From Actinomadura parmotrematis (GTDB lineage: Bacteria; Actinomycetota; Actinomycetes; Streptosporangiales; Streptosporangiaceae), in assembly GCF_019458805.1 (NCBI RefSeq), contig NZ_JAIBOA010000016.1, positions 124,001 through 188,000 on the forward strand: a stretch of DNA of 64,000 nt, read 5' to 3'. A program made the position numbers and the translations under genes. Below the pieces are notes generated by a model. That model did not search any database. It saw only the letters and a program-made list of their open reading frames with translations, and was not told where the DNA came from. Numbering within the stretch: the stretch's first letter is position 1; each line of letters begins with the position of its first letter. Below are positions 8,678 through 17,188 of this stretch, one piece after another.

Positions 8678-11617
8678 CTAGAGGCCGTGCTTGTGGGCCA
8701 GGGCGGCGGCCTGGGTGCGGCTGGCGACGGCCAGCTTGGCGAGGATGTTGGACACGTGGACGCTCGCGGTCTTCGGCGAGATGAACAGCGCCGCCGCGAT
8801 CTCCTTGTTGCCGTGCCCGTCGGCGACCAGCTTCAGCACCTCGCGCTCGCGCGCCGTCAGCGCCGCGAACGGCCCGCCGCCCGGCGCCGGCCCGTCCCCG
8901 CCGAGGCGGGCGCGCGTCCCGAGGTCGCGCAGGGCGGCGAGCAGGGGAGCGGCGCCGAGCCGCTCGGCCGCCGCCACCGCCGGCTCCCACACCGCGGCGG
9001 CCTCCTCGCGGAGACCGCGCTCGGCGAGCGACTCCGCCAGCCGCCAGCGCGACCGCGCCACCTCGTAGACGAACCCGTCCGCGCCGTAGGTGAACGCCTC
9101 CACGACCGCCTCCCACTGGGCGGGCTCGTCGGTGCCGCGCGCCCGCGCGTGCTCGGCCTCGGCGCGCCTCAGCCAGGCCACCGCCTCCAGCCCGAGCCGC
9201 TCGCGCGCGTGCCCGCCGATGTTGGTCGTCGCGGCGGTCCGGGCGGCGTCCAGCAGCGCGTCCGCCGCCCGGACGGCGCGTTCCTCGGCGGCGTCGTCGT
9301 GGGCGGCGCGGGCCCGCGCCGCCAGGTCGGCCTGCGCCCACAGGGCCGTCGCGGCCAGGCGGAGGACGGCCACCTCGTGCGGCTCCAGCGCCGCCAGCGC
9401 CCGCGCCGCGAGGCGCGCCCCGTCCGCCGCGTCGCCCTGCCAGAGGGCGTGCTCGGCGGCCAGGCTCTGGGAGATGTAGGTGTTGAGGGTGTCCATCGGC
9501 AGCAGCGGCTCCATCCAGCGGAGCCGCTCGCGGACGGTCGCGCCGTCGCCGCGCGCCACGTCCAGGAACAGCGCGAACGAGGAGACCTGCGCCTCCACCG
9601 AGCGGGTCGCCCGCACGCCGAACCCGGCGGCGATCTCGGCCGCCCGCTCCCAGTCGCCGCGCGTGTACTCGATGAGGAGCTGCAGCGTCCGCAGCACGAT
9701 CCCGTAGGGGCTGAACCCGAGGCCGTAGCGCGTCGCGTACGCCATGTCCTCGGCGACCGCCGCCGACGCGGCGTCCAGGTCGCCGTTGTCGAACGGCCAG
9801 CGCGCCCGGTGGAACGCCGCCCGCGCCACCACCAGGACGTCGCCGACGCCGGCGGCGAGCTCGCGGGCCCGCTCGAACATGCCCTGCACCAGCGACGGGT
9901 CGCCGACGTGCTCGTGGTGGATGGCCAGGGTGATCAGCGCGCTCGCCTCGGCCGACACCGCGCCCGCCGCGCGGGCGGCGGCGATCGTGCGCTCGGCGGG
10001 CTCCAGCACCGCCGGGTAGCCCTCGATCGCCAGCAGCGACCGGGTGTAGGTGGCGAGCGCCTCGGCGCGCTCGACGGTCGGCGGCTCGGCCGGCAGCATC
10101 TCCACCGCCGCGCGGGCGACCTCGACGGACTCGCGCTCCTCCTCGGCGTCCAGGTCGCTCAGGTGGTAGGCGAGGCGCTCGCGCAGCCGCGACCCGAGCC
10201 GCGCGTCCGCCGGGTCGGCGACCTCCACGAGCCGCCGCAGCCGCGCGACCGCGCGCCGGGTGTCGCCCGCCCGCGCCGCCGCCCGGACCGCCGCCAGCTC
10301 CACCTCGATCCGCTCGGCGTCCGCCGCCTCCGCCGCGCCGGGCACCGCGTCCCACAGCTCCAGCGCCTGGTCGTAGTGGTCGTGGGCCTCGTCGGGCGCG
10401 CCGACCTGGTCGGCCTCGCGGCCCGCCCGCACCGACGCGGCGAGCGCCGTCCGCAGGTCGTGGGAGGCCAGGCTGTGGTGGGCGAGGGCGGCCGCGGCGC
10501 GCCCCGAGACCTCGCCGTTGAACGCCTCCTTGAGCAGCGCCGCGAACGCCGCGTGCAGGCGGGTGCGCTCGCCGGGCAGCAGGTCGGTGTAGACGGCCTC
10601 GCCGAGCAGCGCGTGCCGGAACGCGTAGCCGTCGCCGTCGGGCACCAGCACCTGGTCCGACACGACCTCGCGCAGCGCCTCCCCGGCGGCGCCCTCGGCG
10701 AGGCCCGACACGCGCCGCACCAGCTCGTCGTCCACGCGGCGCCCGGCGACGGCCGCGACCCGCACGACCCGGCGCGCGTCCTCCGACAGGCCGTCCACGC
10801 GCGCGAGCAGCAGGTCGGCGAGCCCGGCGGGCAGCTCGCGGCCGTCGCGGGCCGCCGAGAACAGCTCGCCCGCGTAGAACGGGTTGCCCTCCGAGCGCCG
10901 GTGCACCCGCTCCACCACGTCGCTGGACGGCGCCGCGCCGCCGCCGGCGAGCGCGGCCAGGTAGGCGGCGGTCTCGGCGGGCCCGAACGGCCGCAGCTCC
11001 ACCGCCGCGACGTTCGGCAGCCGCACCAGCTCGGCGACGACGGGCCGCAGCGGGTGCCGCCGGTGCAGGTCGTCGGACCGGTAGGTGCCGACCAGGCAGA
11101 CCCGCTCGCGCTCCAGCACCCGGCTGAGGAAGGTCAGCAGGTGGCGGGTGGAGCGGTCGGCCCAGTGCAGGTCCTCCAGCACCAGCAGGACGGGCCGCTC
11201 GGCGCCGAGCTCGCCGAGCAGGCCGAGCACCGCGCCGAACAGCTGCTGCTGGCCGAGCTCGGACGCCGCGCCGGGGCCGCCGTCGCCGTCGGGCAGCAGC
11301 CGCGCCAGCACCGGCCGCGCCCGCACCGCCTCGGCGACCCGCGGATCGGCGCGCACGCCCGTCCACAGGGCGTCGGCGAGCGGCAGGTAGGGCATGCTCT
11401 CGCCGAGCTCGGCGCACTGCCCGACGAGGACGGTGCAGCCGTCCGGCGCGGGCGTCCGGGACGCGGCCGCGCGGACCGCCCCCACCAGGTGGGACTTGCC
11501 GACGCCGGCGTCGCCGCTCACCAGCACCACCCGGGCGTCGCCCGCGGCGGCGCCCTCCAGCGCCCCGGTGAGGACGCCGAACTCGGCGGATCGTCCGATG
11601 AGCGCGGTTCCGGTCAT
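8678..11617 (-). CDS. Large AAA-ATPase LuxR-family transcriptional regulator
   Basis: 979-aa LAL/MalT-type regulator. It has an N-terminal AAA domain with Walker A GDAGVGKS (residues 35-42) and a Walker B-like LLVLEDLHWAD, a long tetratricopeptide-like middle region, and a C-terminal LuxR helix-turn-helix starting at LTAREREVLKLVADGHGNKE. The start is set at the ATG at 11617, directly before the conserved LIGRSAEFGVL opening; a longer frame upstream enters the divergent operon's promoter. It sits between the carotenoid operon and the divergent lipid operon (148 bp away). Control of one or both is plausible but is inferred from position only. Confidence 0.85.
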   Translation of the reverse strand: MTGTALIGRSAEFGVLTGALEGAAAGDARVVLVSGDAGVGKSHLVGAVRAAASRTPAPDGCTVLVGQCAELGESMPYLPLADALWTGVRADPRVAEAVRARPVLARLLPDGDGGPGAASELGQQQLFGAVLGLLGELGAERPVLLVLEDLHWADRSTRHLLTFLSRVLERERVCLVGTYRSDDLHRRHPLRPVVAELVRLPNVAAVELRPFGPAETAAYLAALAGGGAAPSSDVVERVHRRSEGNPFYAGELFSAARDGRELPAGLADLLLARVDGLSEDARRVVRVAAVAGRRVDDELVRRVSGLAEGAAGEALREVVSDQVLVPDGDGYAFRHALLGEAVYTDLLPGERTRLHAAFAALLKEAFNGEVSGRAAAALAHHSLASHDLRTALAASVRAGREADQVGAPDEAHDHYDQALELWDAVPGAAEAADAERIEVELAAVRAAARAGDTRRAVARLRRLVEVADPADARLGSRLRERLAYHLSDLDAEEERESVEVARAAVEMLPAEPPTVERAEALATYTRSLLAIEGYPAVLEPAERTIAAARAAGAVSAEASALITLAIHHEHVGDPSLVQGMFERARELAAGVGDVLVVARAAFHRARWPFDNGDLDAASAAVAEDMAYATRYGLGFSPYGIVLRTLQLLIEYTRGDWERAAEIAAGFGVRATRSVEAQVSSFALFLDVARGDGATVRERLRWMEPLLPMDTLNTYISQSLAAEHALWQGDAADGARLAARALAALEPHEVAVLRLAATALWAQADLAARARAAHDDAAEERAVRAADALLDAARTAATTNIGGHARERLGLEAVAWLRRAEAEHARARGTDEPAQWEAVVEAFTYGADGFVYEVARSRWRLAESLAERGLREEAAAVWEPAVAAAERLGAAPLLAALRDLGTRARLGGDGPAPGGGPFAALTAREREVLKLVADGHGNKEIAAALFISPKTASVHVSNILAKLAVASRTQAAALAHKHGL

Positions 11618-11765
11618 GGTGCACCTTATCCCGGCAGGCCCCGGGCCTGCGGGTTCGCGGCGCGGGGACGGTGACCCGCGCCACACCCCGAATTCCACCA
11701 ATCCGACCCCCCGGGCGGCTCCGAACACCGGGGGAAGGACGGACGGCGGCCCGAGGGAGGACCAG

Positions 11766-13016
11766 GTGCCCGGAAGCGACCCGCGGCGGCGGACGGCGGT
11801 CATCGGAGGCGGGGTGGCCGGGCTCACCGCCGCCCACGTCCTGCAGCGCACGACCGACGTCACCCTGTTCGAGGCGGACGCGCGCCTGGGCGGCCACGCC
11901 CACACCCACGACCTGCCCGCCGGGCCCGTCGACAGCGGCTTCATCGTGCACAACGAGCGCACCTACCCGCACCTGCTGCGGCTGTTCGCCGAACTCGGCG
12001 TCACCACGCGGGACTCGGAGATGAGCATGTCGGTGGCGTGCGCCGGGTGCGGCCTGGAGTACGCCGGGGCGCTCGGCGCGTCCGGGCTGTTCGCCCAAGT
12101 CCGCTCGCTGGCGCGCGGCCGCTATCTGCGGATGCTCGCCGAGGTCCCGCGCTTCCACCGGCGCGCCCGCGCCCTGCTCGCCGACCCCGGCGACACCCGC
12201 ACCCTGGACGCCTTCCTGGACGCGGGCGGCTTCACCCCCTACTTCCGCGCCCACTTCATGACGCCGCTCGTCGCCGCCGTCTGGTCGTGCGCGCCCGCCA
12301 CCGCCGGGCTCTACCCGGCCCGCTACCTGTTCGCCTTCCTCGCCCACCACGGGATGCTGTCGGTCACCGGGTCCCCGCAGTGGAAGACGGTGACGGGCGG
12401 CTCGCGCACCTACGTCGAGCGCGTCGCCAAGTCCCTCACCGCCGTGCACACCGCGACGCCCGTCCGCGCGGTACGGCGCGTCACCGGCGGCGTGGAGGTC
12501 ACCGACGACGACGGCACGACGCACGCGTTCGGCGCCGCCGTCATCGCCACCCACCCCGACCAGGCGCTCCGGCTCCGCCCCGACGCGACCCGCGCCGAAC
12601 GCGAGGTGCTCGGCGCGTTCACCTACTCGCGCAACCCGACCGTCCTGCACCGCGACGCCTCGGTGCTGCCGCGGGCGCGGCGCGCGCGGGCGTCCTGGAA
12701 CTACGCCATGGACGGGTGCGGCGCGGACGCCGGGGGCGTGCGCGTCACCTACGACATGAACCGCCTCCAGCGCCTCGCCACCGACGTGCCGCACCTGGTC
12801 ACCCTCAACCGGAAGGTGCCCGCCGAGCACGTCATCGCCGAAATGGTCTACGAGCACCCCGTCTACACGCCCGAGTCGGTCGCCGCGCAGGCCCGGCTGC
12901 CCGAGCTCAGCGACGGCGTCCTGGCCTACGCCGGCGCCTACCACGGGTGGGGGTTCCACGAGGACGGCTGCCGCTCGGGCGCCGACGCCGCCCGCCACCT
13001 GGGCGGTGTCTGGTGA
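11766..13016 (+). CDS. NAD/FAD-binding amine-oxidase-like protein (COG2907 type)
   Basis: 416-aa flavoprotein with the N-terminal motif AVIGGGVAGLTAAHVLQR and FEADARLGGHAHTHDL, the pattern of the COG2907 family. The GTG start is preceded by GGGAGG six nt upstream. It is the first gene of a five-gene operon in which every junction overlaps by 4 nt, with DUF1365, two cyclopropane-synthase-like methyltransferases and a DUF1295 protein. Related gene sets in other bacteria act on unsaturated acyl chains of phospholipids, so a flavin-dependent oxidation or reduction of a methylated acyl chain is the likely job. The exact reaction is not known from sequence. Confidence 0.8.
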   Translation: MPGSDPRRRTAVIGGGVAGLTAAHVLQRTTDVTLFEADARLGGHAHTHDLPAGPVDSGFIVHNERTYPHLLRLFAELGVTTRDSEMSMSVACAGCGLEYAGALGASGLFAQVRSLARGRYLRMLAEVPRFHRRARALLADPGDTRTLDAFLDAGGFTPYFRAHFMTPLVAAVWSCAPATAGLYPARYLFAFLAHHGMLSVTGSPQWKTVTGGSRTYVERVAKSLTAVHTATPVRAVRRVTGGVEVTDDDGTTHAFGAAVIATHPDQALRLRPDATRAEREVLGAFTYSRNPTVLHRDASVLPRARRARASWNYAMDGCGADAGGVRVTYDMNRLQRLATDVPHLVTLNRKVPAEHVIAEMVYEHPVYTPESVAAQARLPELSDGVLAYAGAYHGWGFHEDGCRSGADAARHLGGVW

Positions 13017-13759
13017 CCGTGCCGGCGGAAGGCGCGCTGTACGAGTGCGAGCTGACGCACGTCCGTCCCGGCCCGGTCGGCAACGCCTTCACCTACGGCA
13101 CCTACCTGTGGCTCATCGACCCGCGCCGCCCCCCGGACCTGCCCCGCCCGCTGCGGCCCCTCGCCCGCTTCGCGCCGCCCGCCGCGACGACGGCGGACCT
13201 GGAGGGCTTCCTCGCCGCGCACGGCGAGGACACCGGCGGCGGGCCCGTCCTCAGGCTCGGCCACGCCCGCGTCCTCGGCCACGTCTTCGACCCGCTGACC
13301 GTCTCCTGGTGCTTCCGCCCGGACGGCGGCCTCGCCTGCGTCGTCGCCGAGGTCCACAACACCTACGGCGAGCGCCACCGCTACCTGCTGCACCCCGACG
13401 GGCGGGGCCGCGCGGAGACGGGCAAGCGCTTCTACGTCTCGCCGTTCCAGCCGATGGAGGGCGAGTACCGGATGAGCCTGCCGGTCCCCGGCGACACCCT
13501 CGCCCTCACCATCGCCCTCCACCGGGACGGCGCCCGGCCGTTCGTGGCGACGCTGCGCGGCCGCCGCCGCCCCGCGACCGCCGCGTCCCTGCTGGCCGCC
13601 GCCGCCCGGCACCCGGCGGCGCCGCTCGCCGGCCTCGCCCGCATCCACTACCAGGGCGTCAAGCTCTACGCCCGCGGCCTGCGCCCGTACCCGCGGCCGC
13701 GCGCCCGCCCCGACGTCCCGCAGCCGACCGCATCCGAAGCAGGGGGAGAACGACCATGA
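13013..13759 (+). CDS. DUF1365 family protein
   Basis: 248-aa member of the DUF1365 family, recognised by ALYECELTHVRPGPVGNAFT at the N-terminus, then LGHVFDPLTVSWCF and VVAEVHNTYGERHRYLL, and the RFYVSPFQPMEGEYRM block in the second half. It has no assigned biochemistry but is regularly found next to COG2907 flavoproteins and CFA-type methyltransferases. The GTG start overlaps the preceding stop (GTGA), and its own stop overlaps the next ATG, so it is translationally coupled on both sides. A role in lipid or acyl-chain modification is inferred. Confidence 0.85.
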   Translation: MTVPAEGALYECELTHVRPGPVGNAFTYGTYLWLIDPRRPPDLPRPLRPLARFAPPAATTADLEGFLAAHGEDTGGGPVLRLGHARVLGHVFDPLTVSWCFRPDGGLACVVAEVHNTYGERHRYLLHPDGRGRAETGKRFYVSPFQPMEGEYRMSLPVPGDTLALTIALHRDGARPFVATLRGRRRPATAASLLAAAARHPAAPLAGLARIHYQGVKLYARGLRPYPRPRARPDVPQPTASEAGGERP

Positions 13760-14997
13760 CCATGCTCGCCGACGACCGGCGCCGGCGCTGGCCCGACATC
13801 ACCGCCGTGCCGCGCGCCGGCGTCCGCGCGGCCGTCGCCCGGCGCCTGTTCGACCGCGCCGTGCGCGACCTGCCCGTCCGGATCCTGCACGGGCCCGGCG
13901 ACCTGCCGCGCGGCCCGGTGCCGACCATGCGGATCGCCCGCCCCGAGGCGTTCCACGCGCGCGTCGGGGCGTCCGGCCTCATCGGCTTCGGCGAGTCCTA
14001 CATGGCCCGCGACTGGGAGACCGACGACCTGCCGGGCCTGCTCACCGCCTTCGCCGCCCGGATGGCGACGCTCGTCCCACCGCCGCTGCAGCGCCTCCGC
14101 CGCCTCGCGGTGCGGCCCCAGCCGCCGGGCGCCGCCGGCGACCCGGCGAGCGCCCGCCGCAACGTCGCCCGCCACTACGACCTGTCCAACGACCTGTTCG
14201 CGCTGTTCCTCGACCCGACCATGACCTACTCCGCGGCCCTGTTCGAGCAGGACCCGGCGGGCGCCCTCACCGGCGGTCTCGCCGCCGCGCAGCACCGCAA
14301 GATCGACCGGCTGCTGGACCTGACCGGCGTCGGCCCCGGCACCCGGCTGCTGGAGATCGGCACCGGCTGGGGGGAGCTCGCCCTGCGCGCCGGGCGGCGC
14401 GGCGCCCGCGTGCGGACGCTCACGCTGTCGGCCGAGCAGCGCGACCTCGCGCTGCGGCGCGCGGCCTCGGCGGGGCTGGCCGACCGCGTCCGCGTCGACC
14501 TGCTGGACTACCGGGCGGCCACCGGCGTCCACGACGCCGTCCTCAGCGTCGAGATGATCGAGGCCGTCGGCGCCCGGCACTGGCCCGAGTACTTCGCGAC
14601 GCTGCGGCGCCTGCTCGCCCCCGGCGGGCGCGCGGGCCTCCAGGCCATCACGATGCCGCACGACCGGATGCTCGCCAGCCGCGACACCCACACCTGGGTG
14701 CAGAAGTACATCTTCCCCGGCGGCCTCATCCCCTCCCACGAGGCGATCGCCGGGCACGCCACGGCCGCCGGCCTCCGCGTCACCGGCCGCGCCGACTTCG
14801 GCGTCCACTACGCCGAGACGCTCCGCCGCTGGCGCGAGCGGTTCCTCGCCGCCGCCCCCGAGGTCGAGGCGCTCGGCTTCGACGCGACCTTCCGCCGCAT
14901 GTGGGAGCTCTACCTCGCCTACTCCGAGGCCGGTTTCCGCTGCGGCTACCTCGACGTCCGCCAGTACCTGATGACTCCCGTGGAGGGACCCGCATGA
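13756..14997 (+). CDS. Cyclopropane-fatty-acyl-phospholipid synthase family methyltransferase 1
   Basis: 413-aa SAM-dependent methyltransferase. It has an N-terminal lipid-binding region, the NVARHYDLSNDLFALFLDP block typical of CFA synthases, then the SAM motif LLEIGTGWGELALRAGRRGA and SVEMIEAVGARHWPEYF. These enzymes methylate the double bond of acyl chains in membrane phospholipids, giving cyclopropane or methyl-branched chains. The ATG lies in an ATGA overlap with the DUF1365 stop, with GGGGGAG just upstream. Two tandem paralogues suggest two different positions, substrates or sequential methylations. Confidence 0.88.
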   Translation: MTMLADDRRRRWPDITAVPRAGVRAAVARRLFDRAVRDLPVRILHGPGDLPRGPVPTMRIARPEAFHARVGASGLIGFGESYMARDWETDDLPGLLTAFAARMATLVPPPLQRLRRLAVRPQPPGAAGDPASARRNVARHYDLSNDLFALFLDPTMTYSAALFEQDPAGALTGGLAAAQHRKIDRLLDLTGVGPGTRLLEIGTGWGELALRAGRRGARVRTLTLSAEQRDLALRRAASAGLADRVRVDLLDYRAATGVHDAVLSVEMIEAVGARHWPEYFATLRRLLAPGGRAGLQAITMPHDRMLASRDTHTWVQKYIFPGGLIPSHEAIAGHATAAGLRVTGRADFGVHYAETLRRWRERFLAAAPEVEALGFDATFRRMWELYLAYSEAGFRCGYLDVRQYLMTPVEGPA

Positions 14998-16319
14998 CCG
15001 CGACCGTCGAACGGCCCGCCGCCCCCGCCCCCGCCCCCGGCGGCGTCTGCCGGCTGCTCGCCCCCGTCCTGCGCGGCGTGTTCGGCGGCCCGCCGCCGAT
15101 CGGCGTCCGCGCCTGGGACGGCAGCACCCTCGGACCTCTGGACGGGCCCGTCCTCGTCCTGCGCACCCGGGACGCGCTGCGCCGCCTGCTGTGGAACCCC
15201 GGCGAGCTCGGCCTCGCCCGCGCCTACGTCACCGGCGAGATCGACGTCGAAGGCGACCTCGCCGAGGGCTTCCGGCGCATCCGGCTGATGGGGAGCGGTG
15301 CCCGCCCGTCCCCGGCGACCGCCGCGCACGCCCTGCGCGCCCTGCTCGCCGTCCGCGCGGTCGGCCGCCCCCTCCCCGCGCCCCGCAGCGAGGCCCGCCT
15401 CAAGGGACGGCTGCACACCCCCGCCCGCGACCGCGCCGCGATCGCCCACCACTACGACTTCTCCAACGACTTCTACGCCCTCCTCCTGGACTCCCGGATG
15501 GCCTACTCCTGCGCCTACTACACGCGCCCGGACGCCGGCCTGGAGGAGGCCCAGGCCGCCAAGCTCGACCTGGTCTGCCGCAAGCTCGCGCTGCGTCCCG
15601 GCATGCGGTTCCTGGACGTCGGCTGCGGCTGGGGCGCGCTCGCCGTCCACGCCGCCCGCGAGTACGGCGCCCGCGTCACCGGCGTGACGCTCTCGCGCGA
15701 GCAGGCGGCGCTGGCTCGCGAGCGGGCCGCCGGGCTCCCCGTGGAGATCCGCGTCCAGGACTACCGCGCCGTTGACGACGGCCCCTACGATGCGGTCTCC
15801 TCGATCGAGATGGGCGAGCACGTCGGCGAGGGCAACTACCCGGTGTTCGCGTCCGCGCTGCACCGCCTCGTGCGCCCGCGCGGACGCGTGCTCGTCCAGC
15901 AGATGTCGCGCGGGGCCCACGCCCCGGGCGGCGGCGCGTTCATCGAAAGGTATATCGCTCCCGACATGCACATGCGTCCCGTGGGCGACACCGTCGCGCT
16001 GCTGGAGCAGGCAGGCTTGGAGGTCGTGGACGTGCACGCGCTGCGCGAACACTACGTGCGGACCGTCGCCGACTGGAGCGCCACGTTCGACTCCCGCCGG
16101 GACGAGATCGCGGCCCTGGTGGGGGAGGAGGCGGCCCGCGTCTGGAGGCTTTACCTGGTCGGCGGCGCATCGGCCTTCGAGCAGGGCAGGATGGGAGTGG
16201 ACCAGATCCTCATGGTCCGCCCCGACGGGGCAGGCGCGAGCGGCCTGCCCCTCGCTCGCGAGGCGCTCCTCCAGGGGAAGCCGGTCCCCGGGGAAGGGAC
16301 CGGGGAGGGGCCCTCGTGA
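14994..16319 (+). CDS. Cyclopropane-fatty-acyl-phospholipid synthase family methyltransferase 2
   Basis: 441-aa paralogue of the preceding gene. It carries AIAHHYDFSNDFYALLLDSR, the SAM-binding motif FLDVGCGWGALAVHAAREYG, and the catalytic-region stretch SSIEMGEHVGEGNYPVF. The N-terminal third resembles a degenerate SCP2/lipid-binding domain. The ATG overlaps the previous stop and the gene ends in a GTGA overlap with the DUF1295 gene. The two tandem enzymes differ markedly outside the methyltransferase core, so they are old paralogues rather than a recent duplication. Confidence 0.88.
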   Translation: MTATVERPAAPAPAPGGVCRLLAPVLRGVFGGPPPIGVRAWDGSTLGPLDGPVLVLRTRDALRRLLWNPGELGLARAYVTGEIDVEGDLAEGFRRIRLMGSGARPSPATAAHALRALLAVRAVGRPLPAPRSEARLKGRLHTPARDRAAIAHHYDFSNDFYALLLDSRMAYSCAYYTRPDAGLEEAQAAKLDLVCRKLALRPGMRFLDVGCGWGALAVHAAREYGARVTGVTLSREQAALARERAAGLPVEIRVQDYRAVDDGPYDAVSSIEMGEHVGEGNYPVFASALHRLVRPRGRVLVQQMSRGAHAPGGGAFIERYIAPDMHMRPVGDTVALLEQAGLEVVDVHALREHYVRTVADWSATFDSRRDEIAALVGEEAARVWRLYLVGGASAFEQGRMGVDQILMVRPDGAGASGLPLAREALLQGKPVPGEGTGEGPS

Positions 16320-17116
16320 GCGGGGTGCCGGCCGGGCCGTTCCTGGCGAACCTGCTGTACGCGGCGCTCGCCGTCGTCGCGCTGTTCGCGGTGACGTTCG
16401 CGGTCGCGCTGCGGCAGCGCCGCCACGTCGTCGTGGACGTCGCCTGGGGCACCGGGTTCGCCGTCATCGCCGCCGTGTCCCACCTGGCGTCGGCCGGCCA
16501 CGGCGACGGCGCCCGGCGCCTCGTCGTGCTCGTCCTGACGGCCGCCTGGGGGCTCCGGCTCGCCTGGCACATCGGGCGCCGCAGCCGCGGCAAGGGCGAG
16601 GACCCGCGCTACGAGGCGCTGCTGCGCAAGGCCAAGGGGAACCCGGACCTGCACGCGCTGCGCTCGGTGTACCTGGTGCAGGCCGCGGTGATGTGGTTCG
16701 TGTCGCTGCCCGTCCAGCTCGCGATGTACGAGCCGGGCGGCCTCGGCCCGGTCGGGTACGCGGGCATCGCGCTGTGGGCGGTCGGGCTGTTCTTCGAGGC
16801 CGTCGGCGACCACCAGCTGTCCCGCTTCGCCGCCGACCCCGCGAACAAGGGGCAGGTCATGGACCGCGGCCTCTGGCGCTACACCCGCCACCCGAACTAC
16901 TTCGGCGACGCCACCGTCTGGTGGGGCCTGTTCCTGCTCGCCTGCGACCAGTGGATCGGCCTCGCGACCGTCCTGTCGCCGCTGCTGATGTCGTTCTTCC
17001 TGGTCAAGGGCACGGGCAAGCCGCTGCTGGAGCGCCGCATGGCGCGGACCCGGCCCGGCTACGCCGGCTACGCCGCCCGCACCAGCGGCTTCCTCCCGCT
17101 GCCGCCGCGCGGCTGA
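16316..17116 (+). CDS. DUF1295 / steroid 5-alpha-reductase-like membrane protein
   Basis: 266-aa polytopic membrane protein of the DUF1295 (COG3752) family. It has several hydrophobic helices and the C-terminal NADPH-binding signature RYTRHPNYFGDATVWWGLFL shared with isoprenylcysteine methyltransferases and steroid reductases. It starts with GTG in a GTGA overlap with the second methyltransferase and is the last gene of the operon. A rho-independent terminator lies 24 nt after the stop. It probably reduces or modifies the lipid intermediates made by the upstream enzymes, but the substrate is not known. Confidence 0.83.
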   Translation: MSGVPAGPFLANLLYAALAVVALFAVTFAVALRQRRHVVVDVAWGTGFAVIAAVSHLASAGHGDGARRLVVLVLTAAWGLRLAWHIGRRSRGKGEDPRYEALLRKAKGNPDLHALRSVYLVQAAVMWFVSLPVQLAMYEPGGLGPVGYAGIALWAVGLFFEAVGDHQLSRFAADPANKGQVMDRGLWRYTRHPNYFGDATVWWGLFLLACDQWIGLATVLSPLLMSFFLVKGTGKPLLERRMARTRPGYAGYAARTSGFLPLPPRG

Positions 17117-17140
17117 CGCCGGACGCGGTCCGGACATGAA

Positions 17141-17174
17141 GAGGCCCCGGTCCGTGCGGGCGGACCGGGGCCTC
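17141..17174. terminator. Bidirectional rho-independent-type terminator
   Basis: A perfect 14-bp inverted repeat (arm GAGGCCCCGGTCCG, 6-nt loop) lies between two convergent genes, 24 nt after the DUF1295 stop and 14 nt after the glycosyltransferase stop on the other strand. No long T-run follows, as is usual for GC-rich actinomycete terminators. Confidence 0.85.
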
Positions 17175-17188
17175 GAGCGAGTGCACTG

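Noticed and set aside
8616-12998. A 1460-codon open frame on the minus strand, and similar very long frames opposite crtI, the SNF2 gene and others
   Set aside because: They are antisense shadows of real genes in very GC-rich DNA: arginine-, alanine- and glycine-rich translations with no recognisable domain. The opposite or neighbouring frame has clear family motifs.
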